Origin: Cryptomeria japonica
Lineage: Eukaryota > Streptophyta > Pinopsida > Cupressales > Cupressaceae
Assembly (NCBI RefSeq): GCF_030272615.1
Contig: NC_081413.1
Span: 161,012,849-161,076,848 of the forward strand
Direction of reading: 5' to 3'
Length of the DNA stretch: 64,000 nucleotides
Shown one piece after another: positions 1 to 12,200 of the stretch (its first letter is position 1; each line of letters begins with the position of its first letter). A program made the translations under genes and the position numbers. Under the pieces are notes generated by a model. That model was not told where the DNA came from. It saw only the letters and a list, made by a program, of their open reading frames with translations, and ran no database searches.

Positions 1-1108
1 TTCTAATTTTATTTTTATTGAATGGTTAAGACATGGTATACCCGAACATTGAGTAAAGTAATTCTCTAGATGCATATTATTGACTAGATCAAATAATTGC
101 TCACCTTCAATTGTTGATAATTGGTATGCACCATTGTTGAAAGCTCTTGTGATCACGTAAGGTCCCAACCAGTTTGGTTCAAACTTACCTGGTCTTTCTC
201 TTTCTGCAAGGTTCTTCTGATTTTCTCTTAGGAATAGGTCTCCAACTTCAAATAATTGGACTCTCACCCTCTTGTTATAACTTCTTCTTAGGTATTTTTG
301 GTATGCTTATAAATTATTAAGGGCACTTTGTCTTTTCTCATCAAAAAACTCTAGTTCTTGCAATCTAGTCACCTTGTAGTCTTCTTCTTGAATCAAATGC
401 TACAATGAAACTCCAAGGGATGGTAACTCGACCTCGATGGGGAGAATAGCTACCAATCCATGAAAAAGGGAATAAAGTGTAGCAATTGTAGCGGTGTGGA
501 CATAGACTTGATAGGCCCAAAGAGTAGAGTTCGGTTATAAATGTCAATCACGACTAGCATCATTGACAACTTTCTTAAGGATTTTTTAAATTGTCTTATT
601 AGTTGCCTCTACTTGACCATTCATTTGTGAATAATACAAAGTAGAAAAATGGTGTTGGATGTGGAATTTATCATAGATCTCGTGAATTTATTGATTCTTT
701 AAGGGGTGATCGTTATTTGTGACTATAGTCTATGGGATTCCATACCAACATATAATATAATTGAAAAGGAATTTTTCTATCTATTTACCAGTTATATAAG
801 TGAAATTGCTTCCACCCACTTAGTGAAGTACTATATATAAGTAAGGATAATGTGTTCCCATTAGATGAACTAGGATTTATCCTCTCCACAAGTTTGAGTC
901 CCCATTATGAAAAAGGCCATGGTGATGTTATAGATTGGAGATCTTTTTCAAGTGCAAGAATGAAATCACCATGAATTTGGCACTACCAACACTTGTGAAC
1001 AAACTTATATGCATCCTTTTCCATGGTTGGCTAGTAATATCCAGTACACATGACTTTCTTAGCCAAAGAAAGCCACTGGAGTGAGCCCCACAAATTCCTT
1101 CATGTACT
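1..1108 (-). pseudogene. Tat-1 integrase, distal part
   Basis: Minus-strand translation shows, in order, the end of the zinc-finger region (HEGICGAHS near 1070-1100, GYY and KDAYKFVHKC near 960-1040), a catalytic-core remnant around 600-660 with the family motif MNGQVEATN, and a C-terminal region at 80-290 with YNKRV, VGDLFLRE and LGPYVI, typical of plant Ty3/gypsy integrase tails. Several TGG or CAG codons have become TAG, and frames shift. The upstream part of the same reading frame continues beyond the Copia-A insertion, at 8455 onward. Pol appears to end near position 20-60. Confidence 0.85.
1104..1108. repeat. Copia-A target-site duplication, left copy
   Basis: GTACT lies directly before the TG of the left LTR and is repeated exactly at 8450-8454 after the right LTR, so Copia-A is a single intact insertion. 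Confidence 0.93.
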
Positions 1109-2579
1109 TGTTGGCAATATGTGAACCGGTATGAGGACATGATGACATTGTATGTTGTCAGTGATGTTAATATGTTGAATCGGTATATGTGAGAACCGGT
1201 ATAACATTGTGAACCGGTATATGTGCCAAAGTGAAGCAGTGTATTTGTTCAAGGTGAACAAGCATGTTGATATGGGAACCGGTACATGGAAGCTTCATAT
1301 GACTACCGGTTGGTAGACTTAACTTTAGGGTTTCCGGTTGAAGTGCTTCAAGCTTGTGTGACTCAACCGGTGACTTTATATGATGAGTTAGCATTGTAAT
1401 GAAGAATAGATCGTGTTGCCACATCAGCCTTGTGCACATGAAGGATCTTGCATGAAGGAGATTGCTCCTATTTTCCTCAGGAATGTGTGAAGTCTGTAAT
1501 GGTGAAAATGCGTGATGGGTTATCAACCACCATGAAAGCAGTGGAAAACGAACAATGGAGAGCATCTTGAGATCGGTTCAAGATAGTTGCATTTAATGCA
1601 ATGTGCTCAACGGTCAGGATTAAACCATTTGAATTTCTTAACCTAACAAGTTTAGGGTTTATAGTTTATGCTACCGACCTATCTATTTCCTATAAGGTCG
1701 ATGTTGAGTTTCTTTCTAAGGTTGTTGGGAAAAGTTGTGTGTGTTTATCCAAGTGAAGAGATACGTGTTTCTTGCCAGGCCAGAGGAGAGAAGTGATACC
1801 TGCAGAGTGTAAGTGCAGAAGGTGAAGAGGATCTAAAGCGGATCTGCATTCGCATTGAGTGTTGTTACCAGATCATTATAATACCTATTGATCTCTAACC
1901 ACTTCAACAGTTGGGAAATCCCTTAACAGGGTAGCTTTAACTGGCTTACTGTAAATCCTTTGATAGGGTGACTCAAAACCATTGAGTTCTTGAAATCCTT
2001 TAACAAGGTAGCCTTTAACAGGGTTTAACCCTTAACCGGGTATTCTATCCATCCCTTAACTAGGTGATCCCTAACAGGATCGGTTCCTAATAGAACCTAT
2101 TATATCAGTCTTTAACCGAATAAGGCTCCTAACAAAGCGGACTTCTAAAGAGTTCAAAAATGGCTTGTGGGTATTCATCCCCACCGTAGTTTTTCCCAGT
2201 TGGGTTTCCACGTGAAAATTTTGTGTGTCATGTGTGGTGTTATTCATGTGATGGTTTAAGTGATGTGTGTCTGAAGGTAAATCATGTTGATCTAGCTGTT
2301 TATATATTCTTGATGATAGATTACCTGTTCATGCACTAGGGTGAAATGGAATTGATGTATTAGATTGTATGAAAAGATAAGTGTCAACCGGTTTATGCTT
2401 GTCTTAGTTATTCTGGGTTTTGTTGGTTGTATTATGTTTAAAGACCGGTGTTACTGTTTGTCTGCCAAAGCACAATGTCTGTTGACAAACCAGTTTTAGG
2501 AATGTGTTTTTGCCTGTACTGATTCACTCCCCCCCTCTCAGTACCGGTTTGGTACTATCTGTGCATCATTGAGTTATCA
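1109..2579 (+). repeat. Copia-A 5' LTR
   Basis: 1471 bp, TG...CA ends. The first half is rich in the word ACCGGT. The stretch 1915-2160 has many diverged copies of a short word like CCTTAACAGGGT. The 3' end has a C-rich run at 2528-2537 before GTACCGGTTTGGTACTA. It matches 6994-8449 along its full length. Confidence 0.93.
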
Positions 2580-2581
2580 AT

Positions 2582-2593
2582 TGGTATCAGAGC
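2582..2593 (+). other. Copia-A primer binding site (initiator tRNA-Met)
   Basis: TGGTATCAGAGC begins two bases after the LTR end; this is the usual plant copia site complementary to the 3' end of initiator tRNA-Met. Confidence 0.92.
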
Positions 2594-2650
2594 ATCCTCT
2601 AGGTCCTCTGTGTTATAATCTTAACCGCTTGAGGAAAAGATCCCAGTCTA

Positions 2651-5600
2651 ATGATGAAGAGGGAAGGTCCAAAGTTTAATAGAGATAATTTCAACATTTG
2701 GAAAGATGGAATGAAGATATACATCAAATGCATGGGTACTCAACACTGGAGCTATGTTGAGAATACCTATGTTGCTCCTATCGGTACTCTCACCGATGAC
2801 CAAAATAGAGAGATGCAGGAGAATGGGCAAGTCATGGAAGCCCTAATTAGTAGTTTATCGGACATTGAGTTTATTGATGTCCAAGATAAAGTAAATCCCA
2901 AAGAAGTATGGGATACTCTTGAAAATATCTATGGCGGTGATGAGCATGTAAAACAAGCTAAGGAAGAAAGCCTTAGAGGGAAGTTTGAAGACATGTGGAT
3001 GGTTGAAGGCGAGGCCATTCAATAGTATGGAATAAGAATCAAAACTGTTGTCAGAGATATCAAGAGTGCAGGTGGTAAAATGGAAGATTCCACTGTGGTA
3101 AGCAAAGTTCTGAGATCCTTATTACCGGTCTATGCAATAAGGGTTGCTACTATTCAGGAGTTGAGATCAATAGACAAGACTAAGGTATCCCTAGACTCCA
3201 TCATTGCAAAGTTGATAGCCTATGAGATAAATAGTTTTGATGGCAGTGTTCAAAAGATTGAATCAAATTTCAAAGCTTCTGTTGTACCATCCAGAAAAGG
3301 AAAAGAAGCAAGCACCAATGGTGAACCAAGATAGAGCAAAGAAATGGATGATAAGGAGATTCTGATGGAATTTGAAGCTCTTCTTGCTAGGAAACTTCCT
3401 AAAGGAACCGGTAAATATAGAGGTAAGCTCCCTTTGAAATGCTTTTCTTGTAACCAGATAGGACATATTGTTGTTAACTATCCTAATGGTGACAACAAGG
3501 ACAAACCGGAAAGGTTCAAGAAATTCAAAGGAGGAAACTGGAGAAACTGTTTTGTGGCAGTTGATGAAGGTGTCACAGATGAGGAATCAGAAGATGAAGA
3601 AAATGAAGATATTGTGTTTGTTGTTGTCAAGGAAGATGTGTCAGATAAGAAGGCTCTCGTCTCCCACTTTGATAATTCCAATGAGTGGATTATTGATAGT
3701 GGTTGTTCTCACCATATGACTATTGACCAGAGCAAGTTTCTATCCTTGGAAGAGTATGATGGTGGTGTGATTCTCTTTGGTAATGATGCACCATGTATGG
3801 TCAAGGTAGAGGGTCCATCTCTCTAAATGGAAAGAGTAGTGTTGACAATGTGTATTGGGTTGATGGTCTCAGACATAACCTTCTGAGTGTTTCCCAGCTA
3901 AATGATAGTGGTCTCACTCTGGAATTCAAGAATGGAGTGTGTAGAATCAAAGGAAAGAATGGTGGATTGGTGGCCATCGGCATGCAGACCAAAGGTAACC
4001 TATTTCAGCTGAATGCAAATATCAGTACATGTCTTATGGCCAAGTTTGATGACAGCTGGATATGGCATAGGAGACTCTGCCATGTAAAATTTGATAACAT
4101 TGTGAAGGCCAGTAAGATCAAGGCAGTTAGAGGGTTGTCAGTGCTGAGCAAACTGGAAAATACCTTGTGCAGAGAGTGTCAACTAGGGAAAATGTCTGCC
4201 TCAACCTTTAAAGGTAAACCTTTCACTACTGACAATTTATTTGATCTTGTGCATACTGATTTGTGTGGTCCTATGAAAACTAGGAGTGTGTAGGGTGATA
4301 GGTATTTCATGATTCTCACTGATGACTGCTCAAGAATGATGTGGGTCACATTCTTGGAGGATAAGTTTGAAGCTTTTGGAAAGTTCAAAGCTTTCAGAGC
4401 ATTAGTGGAAAAGGAAAGCGATAAAAGGATCAAGTGCCTTAGAACTGATCAAGGAGGGGAATTCACTTCTGGTGAATTCAACAAGTACTGTGAAGAACAT
4501 GGCATCAAGAGGCAACTGTCTGCCCCCTGAACTCCATAGCAGAATGGCCTAGCAGAGAGGAATAACCGGACTGTGGTTGAAGTAGCAAGAACAATGCTGA
4601 TTCAAGGAAAGGTTGCTCACACCTTTTGGAGAGAAGCGGTGAGCACTGCAGTCTACACAATGAACCAAATACTCATCAAGAAAGGTAAGGATAAAACTCC
4701 TTATGAGTATTGGACCGGTAAGACACCTACGGTTAGCTACTTCAGAGTGTTTGGTAGCAAATGTTACATTAAGAGGAGCGAACACCAGAGCAAATTTGAT
4801 GTGAAATGTGATGAGGGAATATTCCTAGGATATTCCACCAAGAGCAAATCTCTCAAGTGTTTCAATAATAGGACTCAGAGAATTATGGAAAGCATTAATG
4901 TGAGAGTTGATGAAACCTCTGAGAAAACTGAGGAAACTGGCAGTAAGAAAGTGGTAAATGAACCGATAGTAACCTTCTGGGAACTGGTTGCCAGTCAACC
5001 AAGTACCAATAACAGTGTTCCTACACCGGTAGATGTAGATGTTGATACTGATGGAGATGAGGATGAAGAAGAAAAGCAAGAGGAATCTGTTAAGACCATT
5101 CCTTAGTATGTCAAGCTGAATCAAGATCCTAAGCAGATCATAGGAGATAAAGATGTAGGAATCCTTACAAGAAGAAAGGTCTGAGAAAACTCATCTATGA
5201 TCTCTGAATTTGAGCCTAAATCATTCAAAGAGGCACATAAAGATGAAGACTGGATCAAGGCAATGGGAGAGGAACTTGACCAGGTAGAGAAAAATGGTAC
5301 ATGGTCTTTAGTACCCAGACCGGAGAATAAAAATGTCATCAGTACCAAATGGATTTTTAGAAATAAGCTGAATGAGGATGGCACGGTGATTAGAAACAAA
5401 GCCAGTCTGGTGTGTAAAGGATATGTCCAAGAAGAATGAGAAGACTATGGAGAAACCTTTTCTTCTGTAGCTAGATTGGAAGGAGTTCGTATGCTTCTTG
5501 CATATGCAGCTTTTAAAGGATTCAAAGTATATCAAATGGATGTAAAATCTGCATTCCTAAATGGTGTACTTGAAGAGGAGGTGTATATAGAGCAAGCAGA

Positions 5601-6746
5601 TGGGTTTTCCCTATCTGAAGACAGTGACATGGTGTGTAGGCTACATAAAGCCTTATATGGTCTAAAGCAGGCACCTAGAGCATGGTATGAACACCTGCAC
5701 TCCCATCTTGTGAAGATTGGATTTGAGAGAACAAGTGAAGATAGCAATATCTACTTGAAATCTGAAGGAGATCAGATCCTGATCTATGAGGTATTTATTG
5801 ATGACATTATCTTTGGTGGAGATGACAAGATGAGTCATGAGTTTGCAGATGAGATGACGAAAGAGTTTGAGATGTCACTCATAGGGGAGATTAAGTTCTT
5901 CATTGGACTATAGATTCAGCAAATGAGAGATGGAATCTTTATTACTCAGTCCAAGTATGTCAAAGAGGTGTTGAAGACCTTTGGCATGGAAGATAGCAAA
6001 TCAGTTGGTACACCGATGGTGGCTGGTTGTAAACTATCCAAAGAGGATGACTCAGCATTGGTTAATGAGAAGGAATACCGATCAATGATTGGTAAGCTGC
6101 ATTATGTAGTGCATAGCAGACCAGATATTGCACATGCAGTTGGCATTATTGCAAGGTTCCAGAAAAGTCCAAGAGAATCCCACTTGGTTGTAGTCAAGCA
6201 GATTCTTAGGTATCTGAAGGGAACTATTGATTATGGATTGTGGTATCCATATAGAAAGGATTTCAACTTGAAAGTATTCACAGATGCTGATTGGGCAGGT
6301 AATATGGACGATCGGAAGACCACAACCGATGGTGCATTCTTTCTTGGTAGTAGATTGGTCTCATGGATGAGTAAGAAGCAGAGTTGTATCTCTCAGTCTA
6401 TAGCGGAAGTAGAGTATGTTGCAGCTTTCATGAACTGCACTCAGACAATTTGGATGAAGCATGTATTAAATGGCTTCAAAGTTCTTGTATCTAAACTGGT
6501 AAGTATATTTTGTGACAATACTAGTGTAATTAACATCTCCAAGAATCTGGTTTTACATTCTAGAACCAAGCACTTTGAGCTTAAGTATCATTTCTTGAGG
6601 GAAAAGGTTCAGAACAAAGAGATTGCATGGAACATATCTCTAGTAAGGAGCAGTTAGCAAACATATTCACCAAGCCTCTCCCAAAGGCTACATTTGTGTA
6701 CTTGAGAGGTGAATTAGGGGTGCTGCCCCTTCAGAAGGTGAACTAA
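2651..6746 (+). pseudogene. Copia-A gag-pol polyprotein, inactivated
   Basis: Gag starts at the ATG at 2651 and runs to about 3330. A zinc knuckle CFSCNQIGH follows near 3448, with the last Cys replaced by Tyr. The protease motif WIIDSGCSHHMT is near 3687-3720. GAG-pre-integrase is near 4000-4180. Integrase shows HTDLCGP, LRTDQGGEF and NGLAERNN (Asp, Asp, Glu retained) across 4250-4610. RT covers 5230-5920 with FIDDIIFGG, so the Asp pair is kept. RNase H spans about 6280-6640 with FTDADWAG. Breaks: stops near 3023, 3332, 4291, 4528, 4540, 5104, 5182, 5437 and 5911, a frameshift near 3812 and another near 6624. The frame closes with TAA at 6744-6746. Many stops fit CAG to TAG changes. Confidence 0.92.
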
Positions 6747-6978
6747 AGGTATATGCTCCACATCAGTCAGGTATTGCATAGTCAAATTTTTTTTTTCAGG
6801 ATTTATGTGTTGAAGGATGCTACTCCTCAGGGGGAGCAGCATAATGGAATAGGGAAGCTTGTGCCTCCACTTTGGCATTGTTGTCAAAGGGGGAGAAGAA
6901 GTGAAGCGGAGAAGATATCTACAGAAATTGGGGGAGAAGATGTGAAGCAGAGAGATATCTTTGTATATTACCATCAAT

Positions 6979-6993
6979 GCCAAAGGGGGAGAT
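6979..6993 (+). other. Copia-A polypurine tract
   Basis: CCAAAGGGGGAGAT sits immediately before the TG of the right LTR, the expected place for the plus-strand primer. A second similar purine run lies at 6887-6897. Confidence 0.88.
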
Positions 6994-8449
6994 TGTTGGC
7001 ATTATGTGAACAGGTATGAAGACAAGATGACATTGTATGTTGTCATTGATGTCAATATCCTGAACCAGTATATGTGAGAACCGGTATAACATTGTGAATC
7101 GGTATATGTGCCAAAGTGAAGTGGTGTGTTTTCTCAAGGTGAACCGGCATGTTGATATGGGAACCGGTACATGGAAGCTTTGTATGACTATCGGTTGGTA
7201 GTCTTAACTTCAGGGTTTCCGGTTGAAGTGCTTCAAGCCTATGTGACTCAACCAGTGACTTTGTGTGATGAGTTAGCATTGCAACGAAGAACAGATCATG
7301 TTGCCATGTCAACTTTGTGCGCATGAAGGATCTTGTTCCTATTTTCCTCGGGAATGTGCGAAGTCTGTAAATAGTGAAGACGTGTGATGGGTTATCAGCC
7401 GCCATGAAAGCGGTGGAAAACGAATGATGTAGAACATCTTGAGATTGGTTTAAGACTATTGCATTTAATGCAATGTGCTCAATGGTCAGGATTGAACCGT
7501 TTGAATTGCTTAACCTAACAGGTTTAGGGTTTAGGGTTTATGCTACCGACCTATCTGTTTCCTATAAGGTCGATGTTGTGTTTCTTTCTAAGGTTGTTGG
7601 CAAAAGTTATGTGTGTTTATCCAAGTGAAGAGATATGTGATTCTTGCCAGACCAGAGGAGAGAAGTGATACCTGCAGAGTGTAAGTGCAGAAGGTGAAGA
7701 GGAGCTAAAGCAGATCTGCATTGGCATTGAGTGTTGTTACCAGATCATTGTAATACCTGTTGATCTCTAACCACTTCAATAGTTGGGAAATCCCTTAACA
7801 GGGTAGCTTTAACCCGCTTACTGTAAATCCTTTGACAGGGTGACTCAAAGCCATTGAGTTCTTGAAATCCTCTAACATGGTAACCTTTAATAGGGTTTAA
7901 CCCTTAACCGGGTATTCTATCCATCCCTTATCCGGGTGATCCCTAATAGGATCGGTTCCTAACAGAACCTATTGTATCAGTCTTTAACCAAACAAGGCTC
8001 CTAACAGAGTGGACTTCTAAAGAGTTCAAAAACAGCTTGTGGGTATTCATCCCCACCATGGTTTTTCCCAGTTGGGTTTCCACATGAAAAATATGTGTGT
8101 CATGTGTGGTGTTACTCATGTGATGGTTTAAGTGATGTGTGTCTGAAGGTAAATCATGTTGATCTAGTTGTTTATATATTCTTGATGATAGATTACCTGT
8201 TCATTCACTTGGATGAAATGGAAATGATGTATTAGATTGTATGAAAAGATAAATGTCAACCGGTTTATGCTTGTCTCGGTTATTCTGGGTTTTTCCAGTT
8301 GTACTCTGTATAGAGACTAGTGTTACCGTTTGTCTACCAAAGCATAGTGTCTGCTGACAAACCGGTTTTAGGAATGTCTTTTTGCCTGTACTGATTCACC
8401 CCCCCTCTCAGTACCGGTTTGGTACTATCCATTCATCATTGAGTTATCA
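6994..8449 (+). repeat. Copia-A 3' LTR
   Basis: 1456 bp; same ends and internal landmarks as the left LTR. It lacks a short segment present near 1450 of the left copy. It contains a telomere-like run of three TTTAGGG-type units near 7520-7540, where the left LTR has a decayed version. Confidence 0.93.
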
Positions 8450-8745
8450 GTACTTCCCTCAAAGCTTGTTGTGTTTCTTTTGAGTCTAGACATTAGAGGG
8501 GAGTTCCATCAAGAATCTTCCAATATAGGGTATTTGTGATGATGATGTATTGAGAGGCTTGTTGTATCAACATTTTTTTATTGGTTGTGGGACAAGTTAG
8601 GGGATAAGTATTGGTCATGTAGGTAGGTATATATATCTTTATACCAAGGGGAGTTAGGACCAACTATTACACACACACATTTAGACTAGGGAACTTCATA
8701 GGTAGGAAACATTAGTTGTTCGACTAAAAACACAAAATGTGTTAT
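8450..8745 (-). pseudogene. Tat-1 integrase, proximal segment
   Basis: The first bases (8450-8454) are the right TSD of Copia-A. The minus-strand frame around 8455-8530 (ILDGTPL, then QQALREV) is the part of the integrase region immediately upstream of the segment at 1070-1108, so the two pieces were contiguous before Copia-A inserted. Further up, 8540-8745 is weakly coding and has an AC-rich microsatellite-like run at 8668-8680. Confidence 0.7.
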
Positions 8746-10402
8746 TGATGCAGAGCATCCACATACACAACCAACTAGGGGAGATCTTTCTCCCAACTCA
8801 CCTATTTAAATGGGTGACAACCCTTCACTAACTCACAAGTTACCTAACAAGGTTATTAGGTACTCACAAGGCTACAATAACCCAAGAATAGACTCATTTA
8901 ACTTGCCCAAGATCACCTTGAGTCTTCCAACAACTAGGTTACACCAAACTCTCAAAACCCCACTCACACAAGTTCAACTCTTAATAGGTCTCCAAGTGGT
9001 CCATAGATACAACATACATAGCCAAAAGGATACTCACCAAACTAAGGAACATCAAGGTGCTTTTAAAATGACTCCTCCTCAAAGACAAACTATATTTGTC
9101 TACCCTCCCTTCACCCTAAAGGTCATAATAACACTCACTGTGGTAACACTAGTCACAAACACCAATGTGGATAGTCTTTCTTGCATGGACCATTCCCTCT
9201 TGAGAACACCCCAAACCCTATCAAATATGTAGGAGGACTCCTCTACTCACTCCTCTATCTTCAAACTCAACAACAACTCACAATTCAGCCTCGCAAAATT
9301 CAATGAATCTACTCACTATCAAATTGTGATAGTCAATGCTCTACCACAGGGACAATCATAAACCCTCATAGTTTAGTTGGCTCCTTTAGTCACCAATCAC
9401 TTAGAACATGTTTGGGACACACCCACACCCCCTTCTATAAATTCACCAATATTCCAAATCCCTTCTTGCACTAGATCGCTTTCAAAACACCAACAACATG
9501 TTGTCTATCACAATCAAAGACACAAAATCAGACTTTGTGTCCTTTCTAGCACGTGTCAACCTCTTCATGTGATCCTGCAGGAAATTTACAAACAATTTAC
9601 ATGTTTTAAGGGTCATTCCACTCCTTTTAATGAACTTATCAACATGGAATTGACCCCAAATACATTTATAACTATCACGGGTTACCCTAGACTAGCCTTT
9701 TGACAATTTTTACTAAAGTTGATATAGCTTCAAAAAATTAGAATGAAATTCAATGAAACAAAAGGGAAACTATAGAGGATTCACTCCTCTATCACATACA
9801 ATTGATTTGAAACTCCAATGAATATATTAAAGAAATGAAAAATTCAAATAGCAGACTGTACGCCTGAAAACTCAAAAAAATTACAGGGTAAAACTCAAAA
9901 ATTTATTGATAGTGCTTCATTGCATTTCTTAACCGACCCATGGGTCAATGAAAAAGAATTACATATAGATCTCCTCATTCCCCCAATATCTATAACTGAT
10001 TTTTGAATTCTAACCAACCTCAAATTACCTTTCATTCACTTTTTTTGCAATAATGCATTGACAACTTTTGCAAAGTTGCAATGCAACTTTTGCATTTTTT
10101 GCACTTATGAAGTAAAAATCAACCTACTGACCCTAGATGACTCTAAACCATCCATTTTGACCTTAGACACCCAAATACAACCCTATTGCATCAAAATTCA
10201 CAATTTGACTTGCAGGCTTACATGACCTCAATGGCACAAATTGCCTTACAATGTGGATTCAAAGGATGTAATGGGTCCTTAGGACCTTATTTAACACAAA
10301 AATAAATCAAATGGCCTTATCATGGCCTTATTACATTAATTTCAACAAAAGACCCAAAATGTTCATAATCACTTCAAGGGGAAACTTGGTGCTCCTGCAC
10401 CA
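8746..10402 (-). mobile_element. Solo LTR related to Chromo-1 LTRs
   Basis: The right end GGTGCTCCTGCACCA (10388-10402) is the same terminus as in both Chromo-1 LTRs, and the left end starts TGATG as they do. The body shares composition and short blocks with them, for example the GACAACTTTTGCA stretch near 10070 and the run before the right end. Flanks are GTTAT (8741-8745) and GTTAG (10403-10407), a 5-bp duplication with one mismatch. No PBS or coding region accompanies it, so recombination between LTRs is inferred. Orientation follows Chromo-1. The open reading frames within are not convincing. Confidence 0.7.
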
Positions 10403-10407
10403 GTTAG

Positions 10408-11340
10408 ATTGCTCAACATCCCACTGTTACCATAGCATCTACTGCTTTTTTTGGATGTGGGGAAATCGTTCAAAGGTGATACAATCAAAATTTTGTTTAA
10501 ATTCATCTACCATACACTTGTATGGCATCAACTTTTCATCTTTAGTTGAATAATCGTCATTGACCTAGTTTATTATCAGGTATGAATCTCCACACACATG
10601 AAGATATTTGATTTTCCATTGTACTATTGTTCAAATCCCAGTAATGAGAGCCTCATACTCTACCATGTTAAATGTGCAAGGTAAAATGATCTTGTAGGAT
10701 TTCGAGATCACATCCCCTTGAGGTGTTATAAACAATACTCTTCCCCTCACTTCATGATTTCTATAAGATACATCAAGATATAGATTCACTCTGTTGAGGT
10801 AGTTATAGTGAATATTGATTCATTAGGGAAGTCCATCAATAACGAGTGATCAGCTGGAAGTGGAGCATCTACTAGTTGGTCTGCTATGATGTATCCTTTG
10901 ATAGTCTTCCTATCCACATATTCAATGTGTCAAATTATTCATTCAGGATCATGACCCATTTTTCTAACCTTCTTGTTGATGCAACTTCATTGAAGAGATA
11001 TTTAAGGGGGTCATACTTAAATTGAGTTTCACTTTATGATTTAGCATGTAATGTCACAACTTTTACAATGCAAAAATTACAACAAGGCATGCACGTTCAA
11101 TTGGAGTATAATTTAGCTCATAACCAACCAATGTCCTCCTAATATAGTAGATAACTAGTTCTCTCCCTTGATCATCATGTTGTGCCAAAATTTCTCTGAG
11201 AGATGATTTGGTAGCAGAAATGTACAACAATAAGCTCTTTCCCTATGTTGGCAGTACTACCACTGGTAGTGATAGCAAGTAATTTTTAAATGCTTGGAAG
11301 GCTTCCTAGCATTGATTGGTCTATTTAAATGTTACCCCTT
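10408..11340 (-). pseudogene. Tat-1 RNase H and second (archaeal-like) RNase H domain
   Basis: Going down the minus strand, 11050-11160 gives GYELNYTPIERACL, the end of the usual Ty3 RNase H. After a linker (GYIIADQLVDAPLPADHS, near 10850-10920), a second domain shows FNMVEYEALITG near 10640 and the trailing LHVCGDSYLI near 10590. That second pattern is the additional RNase H of plant Tat elements, lying between RNase H and integrase. Several in-frame stops are present. Confidence 0.78.
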
Positions 11341-12200
11341 TTCTCAAAAGATGTTGGAAAGGTTGGCACTTATCTACTAGCTATGGGATGAATCTTTTGA
11401 TGGATTGCAACTTTCCTTATAAACTTCTTAATTGTTTCCAATTGGATGAAGGAGGAATCTCCAGAATAACCTTTACTTTAGCTAGGTCTACTTTGATTCC
11501 TCTATTTGATACTATAAATCCAAGGAGATTGCCTATTGTTATACAAAACACATTTTTTTAGATTCAATAAGACTTTATACTCCTCAAGCCTGTCAAAAAT
11601 TTGAGCAAGAACTGCATGGTGATTCTCTCTGGTTTTACACTTAGCCAATAAACCATCCACATAGTCTTCCATGATATCATGTATCATATCAGTAGACAAT
11701 GTGGTCATGGATATTTGATAAGTATCTCTTGCATTCTTGATTTTGAATGGCATCACATTCCAACAATAAGTCCCCCAAGGACAAGTAAAGAAGTTTTGTG
11801 TTGATCCTCTAAGGCTATCCTTATCTGATTATATCTTGAAAATTCATCCATTAAAGAAAGCATCTCATGCCTGGCTGCAAAGTCTACAATCATGTTGATG
11901 TTAGGGAGAGGAAAATCATTTTTGGGACAAGCCTTATTTAAATCTTTGAAATCTTGGTAGATGTGGATGCCTCCATTTCATTTGGTCATTGGTACTAGAT
12001 TTAAAATCCACTTAGCATAGTCTATGGGTCTAATGGAACCCGCATCAAGTAACTTTTTTAGCTCTACCTTGACCAACTAGGCTATTTGAGTGTCCATTTT
12101 TCTTAGTTTCTTCTTATATGGTTTAGTCCTTGGAAGTAGCGGTAGGTGATGTAGAGCTAATTCTCTATCTAGGCATGACATATCTACAAAGGACCAACCG
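11341..12200 (-). pseudogene. Tat-1 reverse transcriptase
   Basis: Minus-strand translation from about 12130 to 11500 shows KKLLDAGSIRPI, DFKDLNKACPKNDFPLPNI, HEMLSLMDEFSRYNQIRIA, then YQISMTTLSTDMIHDIMEDYVDG at 11640-11730 and LNLKKC. The catalytic box reads YVDG in place of YVDD, and the residue after SLMD-F-S is Arg where Gly is usual. Stops interrupt it, so enzyme activity is not expected. Confidence 0.85.

Larger units (their letters stand above)
1109..8449 (+). mobile_element. Copia-A: full-length Ty1/copia retrotransposon
   Basis: Two direct LTRs (1109-2579 and 6994-8449) start TGTTGGCA and end in ATCA, flanked by the 5-bp duplication GTACT. An initiator-Met-type PBS sits just inside the left LTR and a purine tract just before the right LTR. 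The internal region encodes gag, protease, integrase, RT and RNase H in copia order on the plus strand. By eye the first 150 bp of the two LTRs differ at about 14 positions, so the insertion is not recent. It landed in the integrase zinc-finger coding region of Tat-1. Confidence 0.95.

Noticed and set aside
7052-7405. Minus-strand frame of 117 codons and its twin at 1167-1565
   Set aside because: Both are antisense readings of the same part of the Copia-A LTRs.
8810-9703. Plus-strand frames of 140 and 108 codons
   Set aside because: They lie inside a solo LTR, have Thr/His/Pro-rich composition and no recognisable domain.
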